A DNA stretch of 64,000 nt. Origin: Dermacoccus nishinomiyaensis (GTDB lineage: Bacteria > Actinomycetota > Actinomycetes > Actinomycetales > Dermatophilaceae). Positions within the stretch are counted from its first letter, which is position 1. Every line of letters starts with the position of its first letter. Of this stretch, positions 1 through 9,378 are shown piece by piece. The notes beneath the pieces were generated by a model. That model had not been told where the DNA came from and did not search any database. It saw only the letters and a program-made list of their open reading frames with translations. Location: NCBI RefSeq assembly GCF_900447535.1, contig NZ_UFXX01000001.1, positions 1,054,001-1,118,000 of the forward strand, read 5' to 3'. Made by a program: the position numbers and the translations under genes.

Positions 1-197
1 CGCGGACGCACGATCGCGCGCGGCAGCACGCGGTACAGGCTCGCGTCGCTCGAGTACGCGGCACGCTCGACACCGCTGACGAGGACGTCGGTGACCTCGT
101 GATGACGCAGCTCGTGCGCGATGCGCCCGACGTCGATCGTGGCGGCATGCGCCGTGACGTCGGCGGCGGGCGTGAACGGGATGCTCGGCGTACTCAC
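1..197 (-). CDS. FAD-linked oxidase (D-lactate/glycolate dehydrogenase-like), N-terminal part
   Basis: Only the first 65 codons lie in the window; the gene runs off the left edge. I chose the GTG at 197, which reads VSTPSIPFTPAADVTAH. Residues about 42-65 include the stretch AYSSDASLYRVLP, typical of the start of FAD_binding_4 domains in FAD- and Fe-S-containing D-lactate dehydrogenases or glycolate oxidase subunits, where a 'YS.DAS.YR..P' stretch precedes the flavin-binding region. Such enzymes oxidise 2-hydroxyacids at the membrane. The family call rests on this short stretch only; the substrate cannot be told. Confidence 0.55.
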   Translation of the reverse strand, partial: MSTPSIPFTPAADVTAHAATIDVGRIAHELRHHEVTDVLVSGVERAAYSSDASLYRVLPRAIVRP

Positions 198-284
198 GCG
201 TTCATTGTGCCGCGCCGCACCTGGGCGCGTCGGGCAGCGTCGTAGATCAAGACAGGCCCCGGGTTCGTACGGCACAGTGGCGTC

Positions 285-1241
285 ATGACGACCGCGACGC
301 ACGAAGCTACTGTCGAACAGACCTCCCTGACCACCGATGACGGCCTGACGCTCGCCGCGACGTGGCACCGACTCGCCGTCTCGTCGGCTGACGAATCGTC
401 GGCTGGCGACTCGTCTGACGAAGGCATGCCAACCGGCCGCGCGCCGAAGCGTCCCGTCGTCATCGCGGTGCACGGCTACCCTGACGACCAGCGGGTCTGG
501 GACGCGATGATCCCCCACCTCATCCCGCGCGCCGACGTCCTCACCTACGACACCCGCGGGTCGGGCCGTTCCGACGCGCCGCCGTCACACGACGGCTACG
601 CACTCGACAAGTTGCGCCGCGACGTCGATCGGGCCGTCACCGCAGCCGCCGAGAACGGGCATGAGGTCCATCTGCTCGCCCACGACTGGGGTTCGATCCA
701 GGCCTGGCAGGCCGTGACGGACGACGGCGCGGCCTCCTGCGTCAGCAGCTTCACGACGATCTCGGGCCCATGTCTCGATCATGCGTCGCGCTGGATGCAC
801 GCGATGGCCCGTGGTTCGACCCACGATCGTCTGCTCCTCGCGCAGCAGGCCGCGTCGTCGACGTACATCGCGTTCTTCCAGACCCCGCTGCTTCCGGAAC
901 TCGTCATCCGCAGCGGCGCGTTCGGCCGGCTGTTGCAGCGCGGCGACGGTGCCGAGCGCGAGCGCCGCGACATGCTCGATGGCCTCGAGCTGTACCGCGC
1001 CAACATGGGGCTGCGCCGGCACGGCTCCAGCGCGGACGCGACCTCCGGGCCACGTCGCACCGACGTGCCGACTCAGATCGTCGTGCCGACGAAGGACCGC
1101 TACGTCCGCGAACCCATCGCCACGTACGGCGCGGCCTACGCCGCGACGTCCCGCGTGCGGCGTCTCGACGCCGGGCACTGGGCCGTGCGCTCGCACGCCG
1201 GCGACGTCGCCGACCTGGTCATCGAGCACGCGGGCCTGTAA
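285..1241 (+). CDS. Alpha/beta fold hydrolase (epoxide hydrolase/haloalkane dehalogenase-like)
   Basis: The 318-residue protein has the classic alpha/beta hydrolase layout. HGYPDD (about residues 63-68) is the oxyanion-hole region. HDWGS (about 133-137) is the nucleophile elbow with Asp rather than Ser as the nucleophile. A late GHW (about 298) supplies the catalytic His. An Asp nucleophile is characteristic of the epoxide hydrolase and haloalkane dehalogenase branch. The low-complexity acidic and serine stretch at residues 32-50 is an unusual insertion before the core. The gene is divergent from the FAD oxidase. The start at 285 matches the first good ATG; the substrate is unknown. Confidence 0.75.
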   Translation: MTTATHEATVEQTSLTTDDGLTLAATWHRLAVSSADESSAGDSSDEGMPTGRAPKRPVVIAVHGYPDDQRVWDAMIPHLIPRADVLTYDTRGSGRSDAPPSHDGYALDKLRRDVDRAVTAAAENGHEVHLLAHDWGSIQAWQAVTDDGAASCVSSFTTISGPCLDHASRWMHAMARGSTHDRLLLAQQAASSTYIAFFQTPLLPELVIRSGAFGRLLQRGDGAERERRDMLDGLELYRANMGLRRHGSSADATSGPRRTDVPTQIVVPTKDRYVREPIATYGAAYAATSRVRRLDAGHWAVRSHAGDVADLVIEHAGL

Positions 1242-1257
1242 GACCGGCGCGCCGACA

Positions 1258-3012
1258 TCACGACGAGCCGACGCAGGTGATGATGTCGTCGGGTTGGTAC
1301 TTCGTGTGGATCTTGTCGGTGCGCACCACGTTCGAGCCCTTCTTGAGGGTGCGCCACACGTCGACCTGGAAGCCTGGCGTGCCGTTTCCGACGGAGTTCT
1401 CGCACCCCTTGACGTCCTTCACGGTGCGTTGCTTCGGCTGCACCACGTCGGTCTTCGGCCCCGTCTTCGTCGACACGTCGTACTGGCGTGTGCCGTAGAA
1501 GTCCATGACGACCTTGTTGCCGCTCGTGCCCGCCTTGATGAGGATGAGGTGGCCGGTGTCGTTCGTCCACGTGTTGTCGACGCCGGGGTTCCACAGGGTT
1601 GCCTCACGACCCATCGGGTAGCGATCGATGTAGACGTCGTGCGGGGTGTGCTCGTCGAGCTGCACGCCCGCGAAGAACGCCGTGTTGTAGAGCACCGTCG
1701 AGACCTGGGAGACGCCGCCGCCCATGCCGTCGACGTGGATGCCGCCCTGCAGCGTGCCCGCCTCGACGTAGCCCTTCTCCTTCGTCAACGAGTACCCCAG
1801 GGCACGCAACAGTGAGAACTGCTCACCGGGTCTGACCACCATCCCGTTGAGCGTCGCGAGCGCCGTCTCGATGTTGTGGGTGCGCGCGGCGTTCTCGGCG
1901 CCGCCGGGCAACTTGGACTCGAAGTGCGCCATCGACGTGGTGGGCAGCGACGAGACGTCGATGTCCTTCTCGGTCACCTGCGGCTGCATCGGCTTCATGG
2001 GCAGGTTCGCGACGTGGTTGCCCGTCAGTGCTGCCGCGACGACCGACTGCACCTTCGAGGCGTCGATCTGCTGGCCGGCCTTGCCCGGCTGCACGCTCGG
2101 CTTCCCGTCCTTCCACACGACCTTCGCGTCCGTCGCGATGTCGTTCTGCATGTCGGTGCTGCGCTCGAGGACGTGGGCGAGCAGTGCGTCCGCGTCGACC
2201 TTGATGGAGGGCTGTCCGTGCGCGTCCGTGTCGGAGGAGATGACCTCGGAGACATCGGAGGGTTTCATCGTCACGGTCTCGCCATTGGCCTTGACCTGCA
2301 GCGGCTCGGACATCGCCTTCTTCGCATCGCCCGCCGCGAACGCGGTGACGGCGTCCTGCGTCGCGTCGGCCTGCTTGTCGACGAGCTTCGTGGTGTAGGC
2401 CGTGGTGCCCGGCCAGTGCTCGGCGACGTCCTTCGCGACCGCCTTCTCGTCGACGCTCTTGCCCGGCGCGCCCTTGACGACGACGACCTCACCGTTGATG
2501 AACTTCACCTTGCCCTGCGTGGGCGCGCCCTTGATCGAGGTGCCCGCCGAGCTTTTGACGAGACGCGCCAGCGCCGCTTCGTCGACCGTGTACCGCGGCG
2601 TGACGGCGCCGCCGTCACCGCTGATGTGATGGATGAGGCGGGTAGGCGACAGGCTGAACCCGGTGACGCCGTCGAGCGTGCGCGCCACGTCCGGCTTCCA
2701 TGCGCTGGACGGCTCGAACGCGAACTTCTGCCCGTCGGCCGTGACGGTGGCCTGCTGCTGCGCCCCCGGGCCCGGCAGGCCGGAGACCTGACGCGAGGCC
2801 TGTTCCATCGTCATCCCGCCGATGCTGCGGCCTGCGACGGTGGTACCGCCCGCGATCGTGTCCTTGTAGTGGTAGCAGGCCCCGACGTAGCCGATCGCCG
2901 CCACGGCGAGTACACCGGCGCCCCCGAACCAGGCCAGATGCCTGCGCCGACGCGTGCCGTCCGGCTGCGTCGCCTGCACCTGCTCGTCGTCCGCCACGGT
3001 GACCTCCTGCAT
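1258..3012 (-). CDS. VanW family membrane-anchored cell-wall protein
   Basis: The 584-residue protein has a short charged N-terminus and one hydrophobic segment (about residues 27-48), so it is probably anchored with its bulk outside. The middle (about 60-340) has two repeats resembling PG_binding_4 modules. The VanW domain follows (about 365-500), with RTHNIETALATLNG, RPGEQFSLLRALG and GGGVSQVSTVLYNTAFF. VanW occurs in vancomycin-resistance clusters, but most actinobacterial homologues are general wall proteins of unknown activity. No van genes are nearby, so resistance is not implied. It ends 17 nt from the convergent hydrolase. Confidence 0.85.
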   Translation of the reverse strand: MQEVTVADDEQVQATQPDGTRRRRHLAWFGGAGVLAVAAIGYVGACYHYKDTIAGGTTVAGRSIGGMTMEQASRQVSGLPGPGAQQQATVTADGQKFAFEPSSAWKPDVARTLDGVTGFSLSPTRLIHHISGDGGAVTPRYTVDEAALARLVKSSAGTSIKGAPTQGKVKFINGEVVVVKGAPGKSVDEKAVAKDVAEHWPGTTAYTTKLVDKQADATQDAVTAFAAGDAKKAMSEPLQVKANGETVTMKPSDVSEVISSDTDAHGQPSIKVDADALLAHVLERSTDMQNDIATDAKVVWKDGKPSVQPGKAGQQIDASKVQSVVAAALTGNHVANLPMKPMQPQVTEKDIDVSSLPTTSMAHFESKLPGGAENAARTHNIETALATLNGMVVRPGEQFSLLRALGYSLTKEKGYVEAGTLQGGIHVDGMGGGVSQVSTVLYNTAFFAGVQLDEHTPHDVYIDRYPMGREATLWNPGVDNTWTNDTGHLILIKAGTSGNKVVMDFYGTRQYDVSTKTGPKTDVVQPKQRTVKDVKGCENSVGNGTPGFQVDVWRTLKKGSNVVRTDKIHTKYQPDDIITCVGSS

Positions 3013-3099
3013 GTCTCGAACCCGCGAAAACCCCGCGCCACGGGTCGCACCATTGCACCACGAACGGCGGCGTCCGACGATCTGGGCACGAGCGACGCG

Positions 3100-3603
3100 T
3101 CAGCGCAACCGGCCGAATGCGCCCCGGTAATACGTGAGGGCGTCCTCGGGAGCGTCGCCGACGGCGAGCGTCAGCACCTCACCGACGACGATCGTGTGGT
3201 CGCCCGCGTCGAGGGTCGAGACCGTGCGGCACTCGAACTCCGCGAGGGCGTCGTCGACGAGGGCGAGGCCCGTCGCGTCACCGCGGTGGTGCGGCACGCG
3301 GTCGAGCTGGCCGTGCAGCGGACGCCCGCGCGTCGCGAGCCACGACGCGATCGGCTTCGCACTGGCACCGAGCAGGGAGACCGCCCATTCGCCGCGCTCC
3401 ATGACCGCCTCGAAGAAGCGGGCCTCGCGTTCGACGCTGATGAGCATGAGAACAGGGTCGAGCGAGACGCTCGTCAACGAGTTGATCGTCATGGCGTGGT
3501 CGATGTCGCCGACGCGCGTGGTCACGACGCTGACGCCCGTGGCGAGACGGCCGATGGCCTTGCGGTAGTGGTCGGGGTCGACCGGTTCGTGGTGGGAGGT
3601 CAT
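3100..3603 (-). CDS. Flavin reductase family protein (FMN-binding split barrel)
   Basis: The 167-residue protein matches the flavin reductase-like split-barrel family: YRKAIGRLATGVSVVTT near the N-terminus, then MTINSLTSVSLDPVLMLISV for flavin binding, and a C-terminal HTIVVGEVL. These enzymes reduce FMN or FAD with NAD(P)H and usually feed a partner monooxygenase; no such partner lies nearby. Its ATG overlaps the stop of the upstream mshB by 4 nt (ATGA at 3600-3603), so the two are probably translationally coupled. The functional link to mycothiol synthesis is unknown. Confidence 0.85.
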   Translation of the reverse strand: MTSHHEPVDPDHYRKAIGRLATGVSVVTTRVGDIDHAMTINSLTSVSLDPVLMLISVEREARFFEAVMERGEWAVSLLGASAKPIASWLATRGRPLHGQLDRVPHHRGDATGLALVDDALAEFECRTVSTLDAGDHTIVVGEVLTLAVGDAPEDALTYYRGAFGRLR

Positions 3604-4529
3604 GCGATCAGCTCCGGGCGGGTCGCGCTCGGCGTGGCGTTCTCGGCGCCGACGATGCGGCGGCGAGCGCGGGCGTCGTACTCGGTGAACCCCTCACGTC
3701 CTGAAAGACGTGCGGCGACGTCGTTGGAGAGCGCGTAGACCTCGTCGGCGACGCTGACCTGCGTGCGGTGCTCGCGCAGCGCCTTGATCTGGAGGCTGAC
3801 GGCCGCGTCATCGACGACCGCGTGCGTCACCTCGTCGTCGGGCACGACGGACGGCGGGTAGGCGTCGCCGCGCTCGGGGAGGACGAAGCCCGTCTCCCGG
3901 AGGAACTCGGGCGAGCACATCGCGTGCAGCCAGGCGCGGTCCTCCTGTGCCCACGACTGCGGCGTCAGGGTGATGAACAGCCTCGGACGCGCGGTCGATG
4001 CGGCGAGCGCGGCGACCGTCACCTCGTGCGCGCGGATGTGGTCGGGATGGCCGTAGCCGCCCTGCTCGTCATACGTGACGACGACGTCGGGCGCGAGCGC
4101 GTCGACGTACGCGGCGACGTCGGCAGCGACGGCCTCGATGTCGGCGCCCGTGAACGCCCGGGGGTGGGATGCCGACGGCGTGCCTGCCATGCCCGAATCG
4201 CGGTACGTGCGCGCCTCAGGGCGGTTCGCGAGGGCGCGGAAGGCGTCGTCACCGAGGACGACCGACGACGTCACCCCCATCGCCGTCATCGCGCGGCGCA
4301 GTTCCTCGCGACGCACCGGAGCGAGCTCGTCCGCGACGTCGTCGGGACGCGCTGAGCCGGCGGGCAGTTCGAGGTGCTTGAGGTCGTCAGGGATGACCTC
4401 GCCCTCCTCCCCCAGCGTGCAGGTGAGCACGTGCACCTCGTCACCCCGCGCGACGTGATGCGCCATCGTCACACCCGTCCACAGCGATTCGTCATCAGGA
4501 TGCGCATGCGCGAAGAGAAGCCGAGCCAT
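3600..4529 (-). CDS. mshB: N-acetyl-1-D-myo-inositol-2-amino-2-deoxyglucopyranoside deacetylase (mycothiol synthesis)
   Basis: MshB removes the acetyl group from GlcNAc-inositol, the second step of mycothiol synthesis. The PIG-L/LmbE fold is clear. The zinc motif AHPDDESL sits at about residues 9-16, and GYGHPDHIRAH near residue 160 supplies the further zinc-binding His. The frame stays open upstream to 4670, but the ATG at 4529 places the zinc motif at the usual distance from the start and gives 309 residues, about the family length. The gene overlaps the flavin reductase downstream. Mca, the mycothiol conjugate amidase, is a close relative; length and start favour MshB. Confidence 0.85.
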   Translation of the reverse strand: MARLLFAHAHPDDESLWTGVTMAHHVARGDEVHVLTCTLGEEGEVIPDDLKHLELPAGSARPDDVADELAPVRREELRRAMTAMGVTSSVVLGDDAFRALANRPEARTYRDSGMAGTPSASHPRAFTGADIEAVAADVAAYVDALAPDVVVTYDEQGGYGHPDHIRAHEVTVAALAASTARPRLFITLTPQSWAQEDRAWLHAMCSPEFLRETGFVLPERGDAYPPSVVPDDEVTHAVVDDAAVSLQIKALREHRTQVSVADEVYALSNDVAARLSGREGFTEYDARARRRIVGAENATPSATRPELIA

Positions 4530-4599
4530 GAGGTCAACCTTCGTCCTCCACGCGCCGAAACGCAAAGAGCGCAGTGGCTGCATGCCTGGGGTCGAAGGC

Positions 4600-4798
4600 T
4601 CAGCGGCGGTAGCGCGCCGCCCCGTCCTCGAACCGGAACCCGATCGGAAACGCCATGGTGATGACGCCATCGGCGTAGTTCACATGCACCGTCGGCCCAC
4701 TCTGCCGCCTCCTCGGCCGTCGCGAACACCCTGAGGACGGTGTTGTGGGGCGTCTCGTCGTGCTGAACGATCCAGACGCCCTCCCGGTTCTTGTTCAT
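4600..4798 (-). pseudogene. Small conserved-looking protein with a one-base frameshift
   Basis: From the ATG at 4798 the frame reads MNKNREGVWIVQHDETPHNT and on to EEAAEWAD. Within a base or two of 4696 the sensible reading moves to another frame: VHVNYADGVITMAFPIGFRF, ending at a TGA at 4600-4602. The span is 199 nt, one base over a multiple of three, so a single-base indel explains it. Without the shift the frame runs on through unrelated sequence into mshB. It could be a recent pseudogene, a sequencing error or, less likely, a programmed slip. The product would be about 65 residues of unknown function. Confidence 0.55.
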
Positions 4799-4820
4799 GG
4801 CCCCACTCTGCCGCACGCGA

Positions 4821-4858
4821 AACGGCCGGCCACCCTCGTTCGAGAGTGGCCGGCCGTT
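4821..4858 (-). terminator. Strong hairpin terminator after typA
   Basis: A perfect 12-bp inverted repeat (arms 4822-4833 and 4846-4857, core ACGGCCGGCCAC) with further pairing inward and a short loop lies 23 nt past the typA stop. There is no long T tract, which is usual for high-GC actinobacterial terminators. Confidence 0.75.
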
Positions 4859-4880
4859 CGTCGATCGTCAGCTGATCAGG

Positions 4881-6803
4881 TCAGCTCTTGTTCGCGTTGC
4901 GAACACGCGACGCGGTGCGCGCGCGCTCACCGGCGTTGAGCACGACCTTGCGGATGCGCACGGCCGTCGGGGTGACCTCGCAGCACTCGTCCTCACGGCA
5001 GAACTCGAGGCTCTGCTCGAGGGAGAGCTGACGCGGCGGGATGACCTTCTCGAAGTTGTCGGCGGACGACGCGCGAACGTTCGTCAGCTTCTTCTCCTTG
5101 GTGATGTTGACGTCCATGTCGTCGGCGCGGCTGTTCTCGCCGACGATCATGCCCTCGTACACCTCGGTGCCCGGCTCGACGAACAGCGTGCCGCGCTCCT
5201 GCAGGTTGACCATCGCGTACGACGTGACGGGGCCCGTGCGGTCGGCGACGAGCGACCCGGCGACGCGCGTCGTGATGGTGCCCGCCCACGGCTCGTAACC
5301 CTCGGACGTCGAGTGCGCGATACCCGTACCGCGCGTCTCGGTGAGGAACTCGGTGCGGAAGCCGATGAGGCCACGCGCCGGGACGACGAACTCCATGCGG
5401 ATCCAACCGGTGCCGTGGTTCGTCATCTGCTCCATGCGGCCCTTGCGGGCAGCGAGCAGCTGCGTGATGGCGCCGAGGTACTCCTCGGGCGTGTCGACCG
5501 TAAGGCGCTCGAACGGCTCGTGCAGCTTGCCGTCGATCTCACGCGTGACGACCTGCGGCTTGCCGACGGTCAGCTCGAAGCCCTCGCGGCGCATCTGCTC
5601 GACGAGGATGGCGAGCGCCAGCTCACCGCGGCCCTGCACCTCCCAGGCGTCGGGACGCTCGGTCGGCAGGACGCGCAGCGACACGTTGCCGATGAGCTCC
5701 TTGTCGAGGCGGTCCTTGACGAGACGCGCGGTCACCTTCGTGCCGCGCTCCTTGCCGACGAGCGGCGAGGTGTTCGTTCCGATCGTCATCGAGATCGCGG
5801 GCTCGTCGACCGTGATGAGCGGCAGCGGCTCCGGGTTCTCGGCGTCGGCGAGGGTCTCGCCGATCGTGATGTCGGGGATGCCGGCGACGGCGATGATGTC
5901 GCCGGGGCCCGCGGCCTTCTCGGACGGCTTGCGCTCGAGGCCCTCCGTCATGAGCAGTTCGGTGATCTTCACCTTCTGCTGCGTGCCGTCGGCCTTGCAC
6001 CACGTCACCTGCTGGCCCTTGGCGATCTCACCGTTGAACACGCGCAGCAGCGCGAGTCGGCCGAGGAAGTTGTCCGAGTCGAGGTTCGTCACGTGCGCCT
6101 GCAGCGGCGTGCCCTCCTCGTACGTCGGGGCGGGGATCGTCTCGAGAATCGTCTTGAACAGCGGCTCGACGGAGTCACCCTCGGGCAGGCCACCGTCGTC
6201 GGGACGCACGGTCGAGGCGATGCCGTTCTTCGCCGACGCGTAGACGATCGGGAACTCGATCTGGTCCTCGTCCGCGTCGAGATCCATGAACAGTTCGTAG
6301 ACCTCGTCGATGACCTCGGCGATGCGGCTGTCGGGACGGTCGACCTTGTTGATGCACAGGATGACGGGCATCTTCGCGTCGAGGGCCTTGCGCAGCACGA
6401 AGCGCGTCTGCGGCAGCGGACCCTCGGAGGCGTCGACGAGCAGGACGACACCGTCGACCATCGACAGACCGCGCTCGACCTCACCACCGAAGTCGGCGTG
6501 ACCGGGGGTGTCGATGATGTTGATCGTGACGAACTCACCGTCGTCGAGGCCCGCGACCTCCTTCGCGGCGGGGCCCGCGTAGTGGATCGCGGTGTTCTTC
6601 GCGAGGATCGTGATGCCCTTCTCACGCTCGAGGTCACCGGAGTCCATGACTCGCTCTCCGGTGGTCTCGACGGTGGCGCGCTCGGCGAACACGCCGGCCT
6701 GCCAGAGCATCTTGTCGACGAGGGTGGTCTTGCCGTGGTCGACGTGGGCGACAATGGCGACGTTGCGAACGTCGTTACGAGACTTCAAAGCCATGCTTGC
6801 CAT
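4881..6803 (-). CDS. typA: Ribosome-associated translational GTPase TypA/BipA
   Basis: This GTPase binds the 70S ribosome like EF-G and helps growth under stress and late 50S assembly. The G-domain motifs are intact: AHVDHGKT (P-loop, about 19-26), DTPGHADF (G3) and NKVDRPD (G4). The TypA-specific C-terminal region follows ([20 protein letters not shown]). The frame extends upstream to 6911, but the ATGs at 6803 or 6794 just before [16 protein letters not shown] fit the family N-terminus; I used 6803 (640 residues). Confidence 0.95.
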   Translation of the reverse strand: MASMALKSRNDVRNVAIVAHVDHGKTTLVDKMLWQAGVFAERATVETTGERVMDSGDLEREKGITILAKNTAIHYAGPAAKEVAGLDDGEFVTINIIDTPGHADFGGEVERGLSMVDGVVLLVDASEGPLPQTRFVLRKALDAKMPVILCINKVDRPDSRIAEVIDEVYELFMDLDADEDQIEFPIVYASAKNGIASTVRPDDGGLPEGDSVEPLFKTILETIPAPTYEEGTPLQAHVTNLDSDNFLGRLALLRVFNGEIAKGQQVTWCKADGTQQKVKITELLMTEGLERKPSEKAAGPGDIIAVAGIPDITIGETLADAENPEPLPLITVDEPAISMTIGTNTSPLVGKERGTKVTARLVKDRLDKELIGNVSLRVLPTERPDAWEVQGRGELALAILVEQMRREGFELTVGKPQVVTREIDGKLHEPFERLTVDTPEEYLGAITQLLAARKGRMEQMTNHGTGWIRMEFVVPARGLIGFRTEFLTETRGTGIAHSTSEGYEPWAGTITTRVAGSLVADRTGPVTSYAMVNLQERGTLFVEPGTEVYEGMIVGENSRADDMDVNITKEKKLTNVRASSADNFEKVIPPRQLSLEQSLEFCREDECCEVTPTAVRIRKVVLNAGERARTASRVRNANKS

Positions 6804-7015
6804 TGTCGCAGGGTTTTCGACCTGCCGGGGACGCGGTCCATCCGAGGCTCCGCACGACGGCGCGCACAGGGTGCGGATGATGGACGCACCTGATGGTTCG
6901 ACCGGCCGCAAGGCCGTGCCCTCGGGGTGCGGGCTGAGCCGAAGCCACCGTGACCGGACTCATCGAAGCCTCACCTACGTGGCGCTCGCATCGTCGATCG
7001 CGCACGATGCGCGTC

Positions 7016-7732
7016 ATGACGACCATGACTCCCCACAGCGGCGAGGCCCACGACGCCGGGCATGCCGCGAAGCTCAACTGGCTGCGCGCCGGCGTTCTCG
7101 GAGCCAACGACGGCATCGTCTCCGTCGCCGGCCTCGTCATGGGTGTCGCCGGAGCGACGGCTGAGCGCACCCCCATCATCATCGCGGGTGTCGCGGGCAT
7201 CGTCTCTGGTGCGCTGTCGATGGCCGTCGGCGAGTACGTCTCCGTCTCGACGCAGCTCGACAGCGAGAAGGCGCTCCTCGCCAAGGAGAAGCTCGAGCTC
7301 GCCACGATGCCCGACGAGGAACTCGCCGAACTCACGCAGATCTACGTCGACAAGGGTCTCGACGAGCCCCTCGCTCGCGAGGTCGCCGTCCAGCTCACCG
7401 AGAAGGACGCGCTGCGGGCGCACGCCGACGCCGAACTCAACCTCGACCCCGACGACCTCGCGAACCCGTGGACGGCCGCCGGTGCGTCGTTCGTGTCGTT
7501 CGCCCTCGGTGCTCTCATCCCGCTACTCGCGATCCTGCTGCCGTCGCCGTCACTCAGGGTGCCGGTGACGGTCGTCGCCGTCGTCATCGCGCTCGCGATC
7601 ACCGGCTTCGTCAGCGCGCGCATCGGTGGCGCCCAGCGCGGACGCGCCGTCGCCCGCAACGTCGGTGGCGGCGTACTCGCCATGGCCATCACCTTCGGCG
7701 TCGGTTCGCTCGTCGGCACGGGCGTCGCCTGA
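7016..7732 (+). CDS. VIT1/CCC1 family iron/manganese transporter
   Basis: The 238-residue protein matches the VIT family. LGANDGIVSVAGLVMGVAGA lies in the first membrane segment, then VGEYVSVSTQLDSEKA, the cytosolic metal-binding helix. Hydrophobic segments follow at about 160-185, 190-210 and 220-238. Family members move Fe2+ or Mn2+ into vacuoles or out of the bacterial cytoplasm. An acidic region (about 75-145) matches the cytosolic helical domain of the DUF125/Nodulin-21 type. I chose the ATG at 7016; one at 7025 is also possible. A 13-bp direct repeat (GCTGTCTGACCTG) follows the stop. Confidence 0.85.
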   Translation: MTTMTPHSGEAHDAGHAAKLNWLRAGVLGANDGIVSVAGLVMGVAGATAERTPIIIAGVAGIVSGALSMAVGEYVSVSTQLDSEKALLAKEKLELATMPDEELAELTQIYVDKGLDEPLAREVAVQLTEKDALRAHADAELNLDPDDLANPWTAAGASFVSFALGALIPLLAILLPSPSLRVPVTVVAVVIALAITGFVSARIGGAQRGRAVARNVGGGVLAMAITFGVGSLVGTGVA

Positions 7733-7811
7733 GCTGTCTGACCTGAGCGGCTGTCTGACCTGTACGACCGGTGGGTCTGCCCGGGTGTCCGCATCTGCCC
7801 GGCTGACGCTG

Positions 7812-7890
7812 CAGCTGCTCGACTTTTGCGCATCTGCGCGAGGAATGTGACGCACATTCCTCGCGCAGATGCGTATTTCTCGCGCAGCTG
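7812..7890. repeat. 79-bp palindromic repeat, copy 1
   Basis: A long hairpin runs from CAGCTG to CAGCTG. The inner arms (7829-7849 and 7853-7873) pair perfectly over 21 bp around the 3-nt loop ACG. The outer arms pair imperfectly. A second copy of identical length lies at 9242-9320. It could also terminate the VIT gene, which ends about 80 nt upstream. Confidence 0.85.
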
Positions 7891-8024
7891 GGTTTGGTTC
7901 AGTGAGTGGCTGGCCCCCGCGGGGAGTTCCATCAGGACACGAGGTGCTGCGCCGCCCGCGTCGATGTGACGAGTTGTCCACAGGGCCTCAGCGGCCGGGC
8001 CTCATTCTCGACCAGGCTGGGCTC

Positions 8025-9167
8025 ATGACGACGATCCCCCGCGCGAGCGCCGGCGGCGCGGTCCGCTCCGACACCGCCCCTCAGGACGCTCGGGCCTTCA
8101 CTCCGAACGACACCGCCGCGAGCGTCCGCCACCCGGTCCACCCCGATACCGACCCCTCACCGAACGCCCGTGGTGCGGCCGCCTCCGACGCGAGCGCCGC
8201 CGGCGTGACGATTCCCGACGTGCTCCTCGCACTGTCACGGCTGGGGCATTTCACGCGGGCGCAGGCCCTGGGCGCGGGCGTCACCGATTCGCAGTTGCGA
8301 CGCTGGGGGCAGGCGGGTGTGCTGACCCGTCTCGGTCAGGGTCTCTACGCCGTACAGCCCGCGCCCGGCATGGCCGGTGGCGTCACGCGCACAGATAGGC
8401 CAGACGACCCCTGGCAGGCAGCCCGTGAGGATCCCCTGCGGCGGGCGGTCGCACTGCTCGAGGCCATTCCCGGCAGCTACCTCACCGGTGTGACGGCCGC
8501 GCTGGCCCGCCAGCTGCCGGTGCTCACCATGCCGACCACGGTCGAGATGCCCCGTCGCCCGTACGGACCCAGCACCCGCCCCGGCCTGGAGATGCGTCGG
8601 CCGTGGGGCGCCGGGCCGGCCGACGTCCCCATCGTCGGCATCGCGCGGCCCGTGTAGGGCCTGGCCCAGGTCGGCATCGACATCGCGGCCCACCACGGCA
8701 TCCCCGACGGTGTCGTCGTCGCCGACGCAGCTCGCCGTCTGGGCCTCGACGCCGATGCCCTCGTCGCCGCGGCGGACGCCTTCGGAACTCGCGCGGGCGC
8801 TCATCATGCCCGAACGGTGGCACGGTTCGCGGATCCGCGAACCGAGTCGGCTGCGGAATCACGGGCCCGCTGGGTGCTGGCGACGTTGGCGTACACCGTC
8901 ATCCCGCAGTTCGAGGTGTACGACGCGCACGGACGGTTCGTGGCGCGCGCCGACTTCCTCGTGGCGGGGACGAACGTCATCGTCGAGGTCGACGGGCTGC
9001 TCAAGTACACCGACCGCGAAGCGTTGCGCCGCGAGAAGCTCCGCGAGGTCGCCCTGCAGCGACTCGGCTACCACGTCGTCCGCGTGCTCTACCGCGACCT
9101 CGACCACCACGAGCGCGTGAGGTCACTCGTGCGCGAGGCCGTCGCGCTTGCGGCACGAGCCTCCTGA
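8025..9167 (+). pseudogene. AbiEi-like/DUF559 protein interrupted by an in-frame TAG
   Basis: Reading frame and composition are continuous from the ATG at 8025 to the stop at 9167, except for a TAG at 8655-8657. The first part has a winged-helix-like segment (LSRLGHFTRAQALGAGVTD, then RRWGQAGVLTRLGQGLYAV), as in AbiEi-type antitoxin N-terminal domains. The second part ends in a DUF559-like, Vsr-related nuclease fold (ADFLVAGTNVIVEVDGL, LREVALQRLGYHVVRV). Fusions of this kind are common orphan genes in actinobacteria. A single CAG-to-TAG change would explain the stop, so decay looks recent. The gene is bracketed by the two 79-bp palindromes. Confidence 0.7.
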
Positions 9168-9241
9168 ACGAGCGACCTCGGGCGGGCACCCGCCGCGCCG
9201 TTGAACGAGCGGGCCACCCGCCTCACCGCGCCACGAGAGCC

Positions 9242-9320
9242 CAGCTGCACGAGAAATGTGCATCTGCACGAGGAATGTGCGGCACATTCCTCGTGCAGAT
9301 GCACATAAATCGAGCAGCTG
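9242..9320. repeat. 79-bp palindromic repeat, copy 2
   Basis: Same length and layout as the copy at 7812-7890: CAGCTG at both ends and a central GAGGAATGTG-CGG-CACATTCCTC. Differences from copy 1 are mostly paired, for example CGCGAGG/CCTCGCG becoming CACGAGG/CCTCGTG, so the hairpin is kept. It lies between the pseudogene at 8025-9167 and the convergent panD. Confidence 0.85.
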
Positions 9321-9378
9321 ATCCGTCGGCCCGCCGGCCGCACGTCAGCGTCGGGCCTGTGCACCGGCCGCGGGGGCT

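Noticed and set aside
1258-3012. VanW protein as evidence of vancomycin resistance
   Set aside because: VanW domains are widespread in actinobacterial wall proteins and no vanHAX, vanR or vanS genes are near.
1876-3738. Plus-strand frame of 620 codons opposite the VanW and flavin reductase genes
   Set aside because: It crosses two clear genes on the other strand, is Arg-rich and has no recognisable domain.
4791-6893. Plus-strand frame of 700 codons opposite typA
   Set aside because: It is the antisense shadow of a highly conserved GTPase gene in GC-rich DNA; composition is Arg/Asp/Leu-rich and no domain is seen.
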